From contig NC_064046.1 in NCBI RefSeq assembly GCF_932526225.1, positions 9,883,719 through 9,947,718 of the forward strand: a stretch of DNA of 64,000 nt, read 5' to 3'. Shown here piece after piece: positions 24,823 to 53,245 of this stretch. Source of the stretch: Nematostella vectensis (taxonomy: Eukaryota; Cnidaria; Anthozoa; Actiniaria; Edwardsiidae). Position 1 is the first letter of the stretch; each line of letters starts with the position of its first letter. The notes beneath the pieces were generated by a model. That model was not told the DNA's origin. It was given only the letters and a program-made list of their open reading frames with translations, and ran no database searches. The translations under genes and the position numbers were made by a program.

Positions 24823-26162
24823 CCGCCAAACCACGACGTGAAAACCCTAACTTTTACGGTAAATTAAGGACGCGAAGTGTGTACTGTAATCTCCTCTAAC
24901 TACATTTGCTTTGTAGAAATGAACTTGATTTATTTGTATTTGTCTCTGTCTTTGGTGGCTAGCTTATTTTTTGCAATTCGCAGTTAGCCAAACGCTAACT
25001 AATTTTTTTTATCTCTTTGTATTAGCCGTCCCTTCGTCCTTGCTCAGGACGGTTGTCTGTTTATTTTTCTTTTCCATTTTTCTTCGCGGCAGGTTAACCC
25101 CTTATTACCCCCATTTCGTCTGCCAGGAGACGGATATGTTTGTTTATTATCTCATTTTTTTGTGTGGCAGGTTTATTTTTTGATACCATCAGCTGGGAAA
25201 ACAAGAGATGTCTGACGTACCATAGTGCTTTCTGATGACTGCAGACGCACGAAAGACGATATATCGCTAAAGAGAATTTTCCAATCTATAAAATGTCTTT
25301 TTAGTAGTTGAGAAAATAGAAGACCACTAGGAAACACGGTAAAAACTGCACAAATTAGTAGACACGTACTGTTTCTAAACTATAGAAAGCACGTCTGTAT
25401 AGCAAAAAGTCCGCCGTTATTGTATGGTATAACAATTTAGCTGCAAGCACAGTTTAACAGTCTCCGGATAATTAAACAGGAAGAAAATAAGAATTTGTGA
25501 AGCTGGAGAGAAAGGTTCGTCAAGACAAGCACGTTCCAGTGCAATTAGCAAATTTTCCAGACAGGTTTTGGGGCGATTAGTTGAGCAGTAGTCACAAACT
25601 GTAGGGGTATGTAGCAATGTCATCGCTTAGCGTAAAGTGCGTCTGTACTGAAGAAACAACATATAATTTTATAAAGACTAACTGGATGAGACATAAATCA
25701 GTAAAGTTAAAAGCTCTATGAGCAGAGTATGGGCAGTGTTTGTAAATGTTCTTTCCTAAAAAAAAAAAAAAGAAGCAAATAAATTGTTGGCAATTAGGCG
25801 GAAAAATGTAGTTACTTGGGCTAGCTCTTTTCATTAAACAGGGAGTTCTATTTAAAAACGCATAATTTGGATCATTAGTTAATTTTGTCACCAGCAAAAA
25901 CATATTCAAACAAAGAAAATCGCCCACGCAAATACAAACAACGACAATACCGCTGATTACAGATAAACACAGGAGTATAATTATTTGCCTTGATAATGGA
26001 AACACCAAGATCAAAATTTCTTCCTTTTAGGTAAGAAAATATCCCCCATAGATGGTTCCTTTTTTTTCCGGTAAAATAGTATCGCCTTACCCGATGCGGA
26101 CAGAGTGACATTAACTTGTTGTTTTTTTCCGTGACGGGACAGGTCACATAATATCAACTTAC

Positions 26163-43803
<17,641 letters not shown>

Positions 43804-46008
43804 CTGCGGCACCCCTACACGTAGGTAAAACATTAGCAAGACAACCTAGGCTATTTATCTGTATATCATTATCTGATTTTACATATACAGCAGGTCCTTG
43901 TCCAAGAGAAAATTTATGTGCAGTCTTCTAAAATGTGGAAATCTTCTAGCTTATTCGCATAAGAAATCACACTACACATGAAGGGTAAGTTTATTTTTGA
44001 AGTTTTAACTACTTAACATGGTTTGAAAGCACGCTCTCTATCTGATATCAAAGATAAATTTGCCAATTTTTGAGACTTCTTTTCTCCATGGACATTTTTA
44101 CTGATCAGAACACAGGAAGCACTCATTTAATGTTTTAATGATTTTGCTCAGTTACAAAGGCATACCAGTTTGTTTATAATGTTTATCAAGATGTTAATGG
44201 CAGAAATAGGGGAACTACTTTGGATAGCGTGTACATTTGCCCACCATAATGGAAATCAATAATTATTTTGAGATTATTACATACTGTTTACACATTATAC
44301 AGTGGAAGCTGGATTTTACAATAACCTCGATTTTACGATGACGTTCCTTCCTCCCGGAGGAAATACAGTGAAATGCATAAGAAATTACCTCCATCTTACG
44401 ATATTGGATGCAATGATATTCTCGATTTTACGATACATATCTGTTCTTCAAAGCATAATTTTGACCTCGATACAAGAATGTTACAGATTATGTCTATAAA
44501 CAAAGAGAGAAAAACTCAAGATACCACACACGTACAGTTCAGTTCATCGATTTTTTGACTTCACAGATCTTATTAAATGCAAATTTACAGTCTTCCATTA
44601 AGTAACTGTACAGTCTCGCATAGAGTACAGTTACAATATTATTATTTTTTAAAGTTGATAATTAACCGGACCTCGCTACAAGGATATTTTCATTGAATGT
44701 TCTTGATATTGTAAAACTGAGGACCTCTTTGCAACAATACCTCAATTTTACGATACATTTTCTCTCTCCGAGGCATATCGTAAAATCCAGGTTCCACTGT
44801 AGGAATAACCATCATTTTAACCATAACCCAATAAAGGTGGACCACATAAAAATGATGTAAGCATGGTTAGTATAATTATATTTGACAATCTCTTAGTAGA
44901 AGAGAATCCAATAAACAAAACTACTGAAGTGACCAAAGACTGTTCCTAATTTGTAAGTGATCTTTTAGGTTAGACAAAGCCAGGGAAAAATAAATGTAAA
45001 GTTCTGGTGTGCCTAAAATAGCCTGATTTTGTATTTAGCGAAAGAGATATTAAGGTGGTTTTAAGCACAATAATATTCATATTTCTTTAGAGAAACAACC
45101 CAAAGTTGCAGTGAAACAAATAAAGAATATCTAAAACGGTGTTAAACTAGACAGGAAATGGAGTTTTGACAGTATAGACATAAATGTGCTATGACATTCT
45201 GAGAGTATAATAGAGACATCGAATACCCACCAAAATGTTGGGCAAGCAATTTAGAGTTAAACGTGTAGATGGTAATAGCAAACTGTGAAATGAACAATAA
45301 CTCGAGATAGGTAGAATACGAATTTCGGGGGAAATAAAAGGATTTGAACGGCGAAACAAATTCTACTATTGTTTATAGTTCAGATAATCATTACTAGTAG
45401 AAATCCATACAGGCAATCAATTTGCGTAAAGAATCGATAAGTATCTATAAAAGACCGGTGTTTCAAAGTGCCTGGTACTAGATTTTCTGCATGTTTTGAA
45501 TCGAAATCAAAAGCGACAGATTGATTCTCGCCAATGTACGCATGCCCTATACTTCCTAAAGAAGGAAATGGATGCAAAACCTCAGAGGACTTGGCTTAAT
45601 GGTTTATTCGACTAGTTGCAAGCCTTCGAAATCCATTCATAAACGAAATAACTTGTACAAATTTGTAGTTACTTGAAGTTTTCGCCGAAAGTAAGATATT
45701 TGGGCAATAAGTGAAGACCGAGTAACATCTAATAAAATTCGCATTACTAAGAAAAAGAAGAAGCCTTATTGCAAGTACTAATTACCACTAAGAACCACGG
45801 TAAATCGATAGGACACGAAGAAAAACGTTGAACTAGTATTTGAAACTCCGAGACTGGTACACCCCCATCGAGAAAGGAATTAGTTTGGAGAGAACACGAT
45901 TCGACTCGTTCATACAAAGCTCCCTACACTCAAAAGCAGTGCCTCCAATAAATAGTCACCGAATAAGGTGAACGAGATATTGCTCTAGCTCTAGTAAGGA
46001 ATTTCTTA
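43804..46008 (-). other. adaptin 5' UTR intron (inferred)
   Basis: A CAG|GTAAGA donor on the minus strand ends a non-coding exon at 46010, and a pyrimidine-poor but consensus CCGCAG acceptor lies at 43804-43809, 12 nt upstream of the adaptin ATG. The 2.2-kb interval contains a mariner/pogo-type MITE (44300-44799) and no other gene I can support. Confidence 0.55.
44300..44799. mobile_element. pogo/Tigger-like MITE
   Basis: A 500-bp element starting CAGTGGAAGCTGGATTTTAC and ending with the inverted GTAAAATCCAGGTTCCACTG, flanked by TA on both sides. Inner 'ctcgattttacgata' motifs repeat several times in both orientations. The CAGTGGAACCT-type end and TA duplication are typical of the pogo/Tigger branch of Tc1/mariner. 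No transposase remains. Confidence 0.88.
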
Positions 46009-46060
46009 CCTGAAATCGCCAAAATCAGGGGGAAAATTGGCCTTTGAGTCCAAGTTTCGC
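45990..46060. promoter_or_regulatory. probable bidirectional promoter
   Basis: The inferred non-coding first exon of the minus-strand adaptin gene ends at 46010, and the plus-strand gene's open frame is already running at 45998. The two transcripts therefore begin within or across the same ~100-bp interval and may overlap antisense at their 5' ends. No TATA box is seen. The exact start sites are unknown. Confidence 0.45.
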
Positions 46061-46117
46061 ACGGTTCCCGAACAAGAACTAGAGTCGAACAGTGCGGCAC
46101 AGGAAGCTTTACAGCGC

Positions 46118-48337
46118 ATGCGCAAAAGCCTCAGCCTTTCCGATACCCCGGATGTGCAACGTTACCTTGTGAGCCTACGGATGGCAAAGACAGCGGTATC
46201 TGTATATGCCGGTAAAATGGCGCCCGGCAAGAAAACACGTGAGAAAGACAAGGATCGAAATAGCAAAACATTCGCTGTGACTGTGAGGAAGGGTGCTGGT
46301 AAAGGTAAAAAAGCCGGCTGTGTAAAGAAGTCCAAGGAAAAAATTATCCCGAAGAAGAAGGTTTGCATTTTTAGTAGTTTTATCTCTTGGAATCTAAAAT
46401 TTGTTTAGATTCGAATTTTAATTTTAAGCTTATCATCTATTTCTCCATTTTTCCAGCTGAAGAACCAAACGGAGAAATGGATAGATAATGTTAATGACGA
46501 CTTCAGCTCATTGCAGCCAGAATTGACTCTACCCAAAGAACAGCTTGATAAACAAGTCCCCAATAACACTCAGGTGAGAGCATAGCGTAAGAGAGACAAA
46601 GTAAAGGCCGAGTGAGGAACCGAGTCAGGAACCGAGTTATGCACTAGTCAATTGAACCTCCCCCCCCCCCCATGGTCCCGGGGAAGGGTGGGGGTTAGAC
46701 CCTGTACAAAACCGAGAAAAGCCCCCACCCCCTCAGGACAAAACAGCAGTTTAATGCCCCTACCCCTTGGGATGCAAACTATAGCCAACTACCCGAGAAC
46801 AAGTCATCTGTAATAAGCTTTTTTTATCTTTCAAAGCCAGTACACTTCAGCAAGTACATTTGTACCAATTACTATGAAGATAACAGTTACAAAAAAAGAT
46901 GGAAAAATAAATCATCTTCTTCTGGCATTATTTTTTTAATATTCGTTTTTGCACGTGTCGCCGTGCAGCATGCCACACGCTAATACATGGAATTGCTTGC
47001 TACAGAAGAGTCTCAAGCCAGAAACTAACATGATACTTGTGACACTATTCACTTGTCCCAAACCCGCACGGTGGGGATAAGTCTTAGAGTAAAAAACTGT
47101 CAATTCCCCCACCCCCTCGGGACAGATTCTCATTTGAAAGTGCTCTAAACCCTCACCTCAACCCCACACTTCCCGGGACCATGGGGGTGGGGGTTTCAAA
47201 TGACTAGTGCATTAGAAACCAAGTCAGGAACCGAGTCAGAAACCGAGCTTGGAATATCAATTAGTGCGTATGCCATTTTGACCTAATAATAATTGTTCAG
47301 CAGAGCTCCCACGAGGCCCCGAGTGGAGCACCATGCACATGTAATGGTAACCCACAGTTATTTTTGAACGTCTACATTTCTTAATTTTGTGAAAAGTCGA
47401 ACGTCACCTAGGTCTAGGACAAACGCTGTTCTTTTCATGTGCCGTTCCAAATGCAAACTAACAAAGAAAAATTATAATGATTCATTTGCATTCATTTGCA
47501 ACTATTTGGAATAGTACATAAAAATAATTGTGTCTAAATTAAGCATATGTCCGAATCTCCCCAACGAAACTATTTCATCCTCCAATTTAGTTTAATGAAG
47601 CCTTCAAGCTCAATTACCTTATATGAAAAATGAGATGTTCAAACAAGTATTCAAACTCTGCTGAACTCAATAGAAGCGTCCAGCATCACAACTGTAGTTT
47701 TTACAGTACACAGAAACCCAGTGGGGAGGGATTCCCATAAAAAAACAGACGGTGATCGTCGGCAAAATCAATATTAACCCTAAGTAATAGCATTTTAAGT
47801 GTGGTCAACAGCCATTCTTACCTCTAAGGATAGCACATTAGATGTATAGTAGTCCAAGCAATTTCTACCTCTAAGCACTAAAAACAAACACATTATAGTG
47901 TTTCTTAATTACTGTCCTTTAGACACTATCATCTTTTCTGACTACATTCATGTTTAGTTGTTATTAGGATGTGATGATCCACTAGTGTGATAGCAGAAGC
48001 AGAAAACTTTGAACACCATTTAAGGGATAGCAGTCACAGGCCTGTATCCAGGATTTTGAGTGTGGGGGAGGGGGGTTCGTTAGCAGAACATTTTTTTCTT
48101 AGGTCCTAGCTCACAGTGGTACTCCATATTCCTTCCTTAGAGCAGTCTTGTGAACACTCCACCCCCCCCCCCCCCCCCCCCCCCGGCTACCGGCCTCAGC
48201 TAGTAGTAGTTATACCCTAGCCTACAAAGGTTTCCAACTTTATCTTGTTACAGAAGCATTTACCTGAGAATCTGAAATCAGATGTAACTCAGGAAGGGAT
48301 GTCAAATACAATTGAAGATATGGCAAGGCTGCTTTGA
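46118..48337 (+). CDS. small lysine-rich protein of unknown function, three exons
   Basis: Exons 46118-46360, 46457-46573 and 48254-48337 join in phase 0 (444 nt, 147 residues plus TGA). Donors and acceptors are GT..AG (ccag and acag acceptors). The first exon frame is open upstream to 45998 without an ATG, so the start is either the first in-frame ATG (46118, MRKSLSLSD) or lies in an unseen 5' exon. The N-terminal part has RYLVSLRMAKTAVSVYAGKM; the middle is strongly basic (GKKTREKDKDRN, KGAGKGKKAG, KKSKEKIIPKKK), suggesting nucleic-acid binding or nuclear localisation; the C-terminal part is acidic and polar (QTEKWIDNVNDDF, NTIEDMARLL). I do not recognise the family. Its second intron carries a 572-bp MITE. 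Confidence 0.65.
46640..47211. mobile_element. MITE with TTA target duplication
   Basis: Inverted ends tgcactagtcaattgaac / tttcaaatgactagtgca, continued by C-runs and catggtcccggg on both arms, flanked by TTA on both sides (46637-46639, 47212-47214). A PIF/Harbinger-type duplication. Outside it, both flanks carry short 'accgagtcagga' repeats. Lies in the second intron of the 46-48 kb gene. Confidence 0.8.
47817..48083. repeat. dispersed repeat, inverted partner of 50519-50795
   Basis: Begins 'cttacctctaaggatagcac' and ends 'ggattttgagtgtggggga' and 'ggggttcgtt'. The reverse complement of 50519-50795 matches over the whole length at roughly 85-90 percent by eye, with a small indel in the middle. 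Either two insertions in opposite orientation or the ends of one larger element. Confidence 0.85.
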
Positions 48338-48599
48338 CAACAAACTTCTAGTCAACATGACAGCAAAAAGACAGGAATATTGTGAGGAGCTGTGGCGTTA
48401 TAATTCCAAAACCCCCAAGTAGAATTTCAAAAGAAGATGCTGACGGTGATAGCACAGAATATCCTTTCTCGAATAACCCCGAGTAAAATTTCAAAAGATG
48501 CTCAAGATTGTCAGATAACATAATGTCCCATCTCGAAAATTTAAAAAGGAGGTGAGCTTTATAATTGAAGAGCTGTAGTAGGCCTCAAATTATAAGGGG

Positions 48600-48730
48600 G
48601 AAACATGATACAGAAACTTTAAGAAAATATGGTGCGAATGCACTCATGCCCCTACTGGTCATTTATGACCTTTACCTCTTTTAGATATTGGGCGGCGGAT
48701 GCCCCAGTGCCCTACACACTACTACAGCCC
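48600..48730. repeat. dispersed repeat, copy 2
   Basis: Collinear with 21841-21970 (see that entry); shares 'gcccctactggtcattt' and the following 'gatgccccagtgccc' block. Confidence 0.7.
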
Positions 48731-49159
48731 GAACTAATGTCTGTCACGGTGCATTTCTTTGCCAATTGTAATTTTCAAATAGAAATTGGGGGTCAGTGAT
48801 TTTAACAAAGACCTGAACAGTTGTTGTTGTCGTCCATCCACCATCTCCAATGTACTTTTCTCTCACACATCACCTTAAGGGCTATACTGTAACCAGTACT
48901 GTATGTGGCAACTTGTCTTAGTATTAGGGACCTTACAGTCTACGGACTGAGTGTGAATTAATGAGTTTTCACACCCGGGCCATGCATTTAATGAGGTCTG
49001 GGCCACGAAGCGTAGCGAGAAATTCACTTAAATGATTATCAATCGTTTGGATAACGATATGATATTTTACATCGTGTTTAACTTATATCCTGGTGCAAGA
49101 ATCATGTGAAAAAAGCGGCGCTTTTCTCGAGAAATTCACGCGACTAGCTAACAGAACAG

Positions 49160-49541
49160 CGGCATTACTAAAAAGCGGACCCGGCGGAACCAGTATATTT
49201 CGCTTAGTTATAGGGGTAGGAATGTCATACTAGGATCACCATTTATATCCTTTCTAATCTGAACAAAAATGATTGCATTGAAATCTTCAAAGTACTTCAA
49301 AGTACTTTAAAATCACTTACAATTGTTTCAGATTGGATTTTGATTGTATTCATTCGGCACAGTACATATAAAGAAGAGGGTAATTTATTAGTAACAAATT
49401 CCAGCTACAATCGTAGCTGGAATGTTTTTTTTTTTTGTTCAGATTAGAAAGGAAATAAATGGTGGTCCTAGTATGAAATCCCTACCCCTATAACTAAGCG
49501 AAATATACTGGTTCCGGCGGTTCCGCTTTTTAGTAATGCCG
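49160..49541. mobile_element. foldback element with 9-bp target duplication (Mutator-like)
   Basis: Arms of about 115 bp start cggcattactaaaaagcgg and end ccgctttttagtaatgccg; they are mirrored through 'tatatttcgcttagttatag' and 'tctaatctgaacaaaaa' and surround a ~150-bp centre. ACAGAACAG flanks the element directly on both sides (49151-49159, 49542-49550). Long inverted arms plus a 9-bp duplication are the usual marks of Mutator-like non-autonomous elements. No transposase. Confidence 0.9.
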
Positions 49542-50518
49542 ACAGAACAGTGCATTCGAGAATAATGGCGCCAAAAACGGAACCATGGACACGTCAAGTG
49601 GTAATGGCGAATGAGCTGCTTCTCTGAGTTACAGTCACTGATTTCCAGTTAGAAGTGTTATGCCTCATTGGTAAGTATATGCGATTGCTTCCACTGTTTG
49701 TAGATTGTGAGTTGTAAGGCCTTTTTGAAGACAGAACCCGTATTTGGTGTCGAGTTATGATTCGAAATTCTTGTTGGCATTGCATTAAACCTTGCCTTTA
49801 TATATCTAGGTGATTACCTTTAGCCTCGTGAAAACTTCGGTTTTACATGTTTGTGTTTTAATCAAGGAATTTGATAATGTTAAAGTCAAAGGAAGGCGCA
49901 TCTTCTTTGTTATCAAACACTATTTTTCACTCCCTAAGTTTTCTTTATTTCTGATTCTTATTGATAAAATAACCTGATTTGGTGAACGTATTTCAGTTAG
50001 CGCTTACATTATCGGTGAGCTATCTTAGATCGGCGTTTTTTTGTTAAAATAGGGCTTAGAGCCTCAAGTCTAATTCTGATGTGCATGTTATAGTGTATGC
50101 ATAGTGTATAAAACTTATAGGAGTTTATTACAAAAGTAATCCGCTCTATGAGACAATAAATGTACTTACTTGCGGTCTTTCTATACCTAATAAGTAACGA
50201 TTTTCAGGCACAATATATGATTTATTGTACATTATGAAAATGGGGACCTGTTTTGTTTCCCCAACTAGCACTCGTGTAAAAGAATTACTTTGCTCACAAA
50301 TAATATACTTTCATATGATCCTTTCATGTAAATCTATTTCAGGTGAATACCGCCAAACTCAAAATCTAGGTAAAATCACGATAACACCCTTGGCAAATGC
50401 TGTAAATAACATTTTTGTTGGCAATGAAATGGAGGTAATTACAGAAGATGTAGAGGTGTTTTGGGGCTTCTCTGCGAAAATAAAACCACCAAAGGTAAAT
50501 CTGAGTTGCTCTCTGTTT

Positions 50519-50795
50519 GTTAAACGAACCCCCCTCCCCCACACTCAAAATCCTGGCTACAGGCCTGTGACTGCTATCCCTTAAATGGTGTTCAAAATTT
50601 TCTGCTTCTTCTATCCTTAGTGGATCATCACATCCTAATAACAACTAGACATGAATGTAGTCAGAAAAGAGATGTACTCGATGATGGTGTCTAAAGGACG
50701 GTAAATAAGGAACACTAAAATGTGTTTGTTTTTAGTGCTTAGAGGTAGAAATTGCTTGGATTACTGTACATTTAAAGTGCTATCTTTAGAGGTAA
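50519..50795. repeat. dispersed repeat, inverted partner of 47817-48083
   Basis: Reverse-oriented copy of the 47817 repeat, from 'aacgaacccccctccccca' to 'ctatctttagaggtaag'. The 2.4 kb between them holds the foldback element. Plus- and minus-strand open frames reaching into it are not supported. Confidence 0.85.
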
Positions 50796-53245
50796 GACCG
50801 GCCCATGATGGACTACAAGCAGAGTCGTGATGGATTATTTCAGGTGAGTTTTAATAAAGGTTTCGATAATTTGAGGTTTACGCTGGAGCTGCTGGTTTTT
50901 CTTTTTTAAATTTTCTAAACAATTTTGCTGTTATAAAATGGTACAACTTCAGCTAAATCGCTTTTATCTCGCTCGAGTGAAAGCGAATCCAATTGGCACA
51001 GTTTTGCCACAATCTGACCAAGAAACGGGAAACAGTGTGATGTAAATTCTACTATTTCTGAAAGGAAAACCCCTGTCCTAAACATCCCATTACAATCATC
51101 TAACCTGCATTTTGGTCGGGAACGGTGAGTTATCTGTAGGTTAGCTAACCTACGATTAGCGAATTTTAACCCGGGATTAGGCGCTGATCTAGGGTTAAGT
51201 TAATCGGCCTTTCAGAAACCGGCCCCAGGTGAACACATTGCTGCTTGCACGTGTTCTCAAATACATCCAAAGGGGATTGTGGGAACTTTTGAAGAAGATT
51301 TTCATCAAGAGAAATCGAGACGGACTCCCGCATTAGGTTTGCGTTGAATCTTGTGCCCGCGATAAAAAAAACGATACGCACTTTCTCGAAAATAGCATGA
51401 GCAATTTTGTAACATTTCTATCACGAAATCAGCTTCCAAATCACGAGACCAAAATAACACACGTCAACTAAAAGAGGACCGATAGGATTTAGGACTGGGG
51501 ACGGCGGAAAATGGCTTTGTTTTAATTTGCTATCGTCAACAACAGCAGAAAACAGTTTGGGAAGCAAAATGTTTGATTTCTTTCTTCCCAGAAGAGAATA
51601 TTACGAATGGCTTTCTGCGAATCGCAGTCCAATTTCGTTTTCGAAAATCAGGAATGGAGCAGGCCAGATCCATGTCTATCCGGGCACCAACAAAATATTG
51701 AGGCTTGGTTACATTTGAACAACGCGATGTGACCTGGGCCGGGGCCGGCGGAGCTCTTTTGATTTAGTTTTCCTTTATGTGTTTGGAAAACGCCGCCGAA
51801 AGGGAAACCCGTATGTAATACAAGAGAAAGGTGTTCAGAGGTGTTGCACTCTAGGTATTGGTCGGCGTATCAAAGGGCTTTCCTATTCAAAAAGAAGTAA
51901 AGAGCGATTATTTTAAAGTTAATATTTTAAAGGTCTTTATTCTTTCTTTCGTTTGCAGCAGCTTAGAAAAATCTCACTCTTTTTGGTGAAGAAAATCTTG
52001 CAAATTGCAACGATGGCAAAAGCAAATTGGATAAAAACACATTGACAATTTTGTTTGTTTGTTTATATAACACACTGACAAATTTGTTTGTTTGTTTATA
52101 TGATGTTAAAATTTTTCTATGATAAGGTATTCTTTTTCCTATGCTATGGTAGAGTCTTTATTTGAAAGATTTTGAAACATTAACAAACTTTTATGATTAT
52201 TTCCGTTTTATTTTATGTGTTAAATGATATTTCCTTGGGACTTGCCAAAACTAAGTAGAGGATTGCTTTGTTTGTTTTTTCATGAGTTGAATTTTCCTTT
52301 CTTCTAACGAACTTTTAAAGAGAAAGATCAAACAATCGTAACAATTCTTCTGTGCCGGCATGACCAGAAATGATTGTTTCGCAATTGTTCGGGGTTTGTT
52401 TCATTTGCCGTTTAATTACACACATTCCAACGAAAATCGCTTCTGAATTCGCCGAAATGAGTTTTATCTTTTTCAATAAGGACTTCGCAAAAGAGTCATT
52501 CATAAGCTTGCAAACCTCTCGCGGGCTTAAAACATAACACTCTTTGGAGGTTGAGTGAATAAACAATAAACAACCTGGTGATGTTAAATAACTATAAATG
52601 GCTGTAAAGCCCGCCGACTAGCTGGTACCATATTGGTACCATGTTACAAATTTGACCAGGTCTTTGCGGTAACAGCAACTCTCACACGCTTTTTATTACG
52701 AAGAGAAAACCGCTTATTATCCTGCCGTTGGGACCAGCTAACATCTACTTCGTGCCGCTATATAACAACACAAGTGTTGCTTTAGATTTACTAGACCTGT
52801 GCTTAACACTGGCGAGCCTTTCAGGGTTATAGTAACCCAAGAGAAGGATAACTTTGCTCTGCTGTAGGATATTGGTACTACGAATTTTCTAATTCTTTTT
52901 TTTTTTTTTTGCTTCGATTTAGAAAAGACGGGAAAGAGAAAAAGAACAAAAAAGGCATAAGTCAGTCCAAAAAGATTCAAAACCTTTTTTTTTCTGATAC
53001 ACTTTGTGGTTGAACAATTTCCTTGTAAATTGAATCCCTTCATAAAATTTCGGTGCAAATAACGTACGATATTTGCTCTAACTCTTTTAATGAGTCTATG
53101 TAAAATGCTAATTTAGAACTTGCCTTGTTGAACTTGGTTTACCATTAGACAGAGTAGGAGTCCCGTCTAACTCAATGTGATCATATCAAGCCAGGTTCAA
53201 CTAAACTAAAAGGCGGTTACATCTCGCTAACTTACAATATCCGAC

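Larger units (their letters stand above)
23030..26160. other. gene-free stretch beyond the adaptin 3' side
   Basis: This should contain the last ear-domain exon and 3' UTR of the minus-strand adaptin gene, but no segment convincingly encodes the expected ~33 residues. It holds small inverted-repeat elements at 24191-24321 and 24668-24822, plus poly-T tracts. Confidence 0.4.
48338..53245. other. intergenic, repeat-rich
   Basis: Contains dispersed repeat copies (48600-48730, 50519-50795), the foldback element 49160-49541, and unique-looking AT-rich sequence. Short open frames such as 51527-51718 (+) and 52315-52566 (-) have no recognisable domain or splice partners. Confidence 0.5.

Noticed and set aside
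25592..26147. Minus-strand frames just beyond the last recovered adaptin exon
   Set aside because: None encodes the expected ear sequence in the right phase; compositionally like intron.
52315..52566. 83-codon minus-strand frame
   Set aside because: Starts with ATG and has ordinary composition, but no family, splice partner or promoter could be recognised; too short to support.
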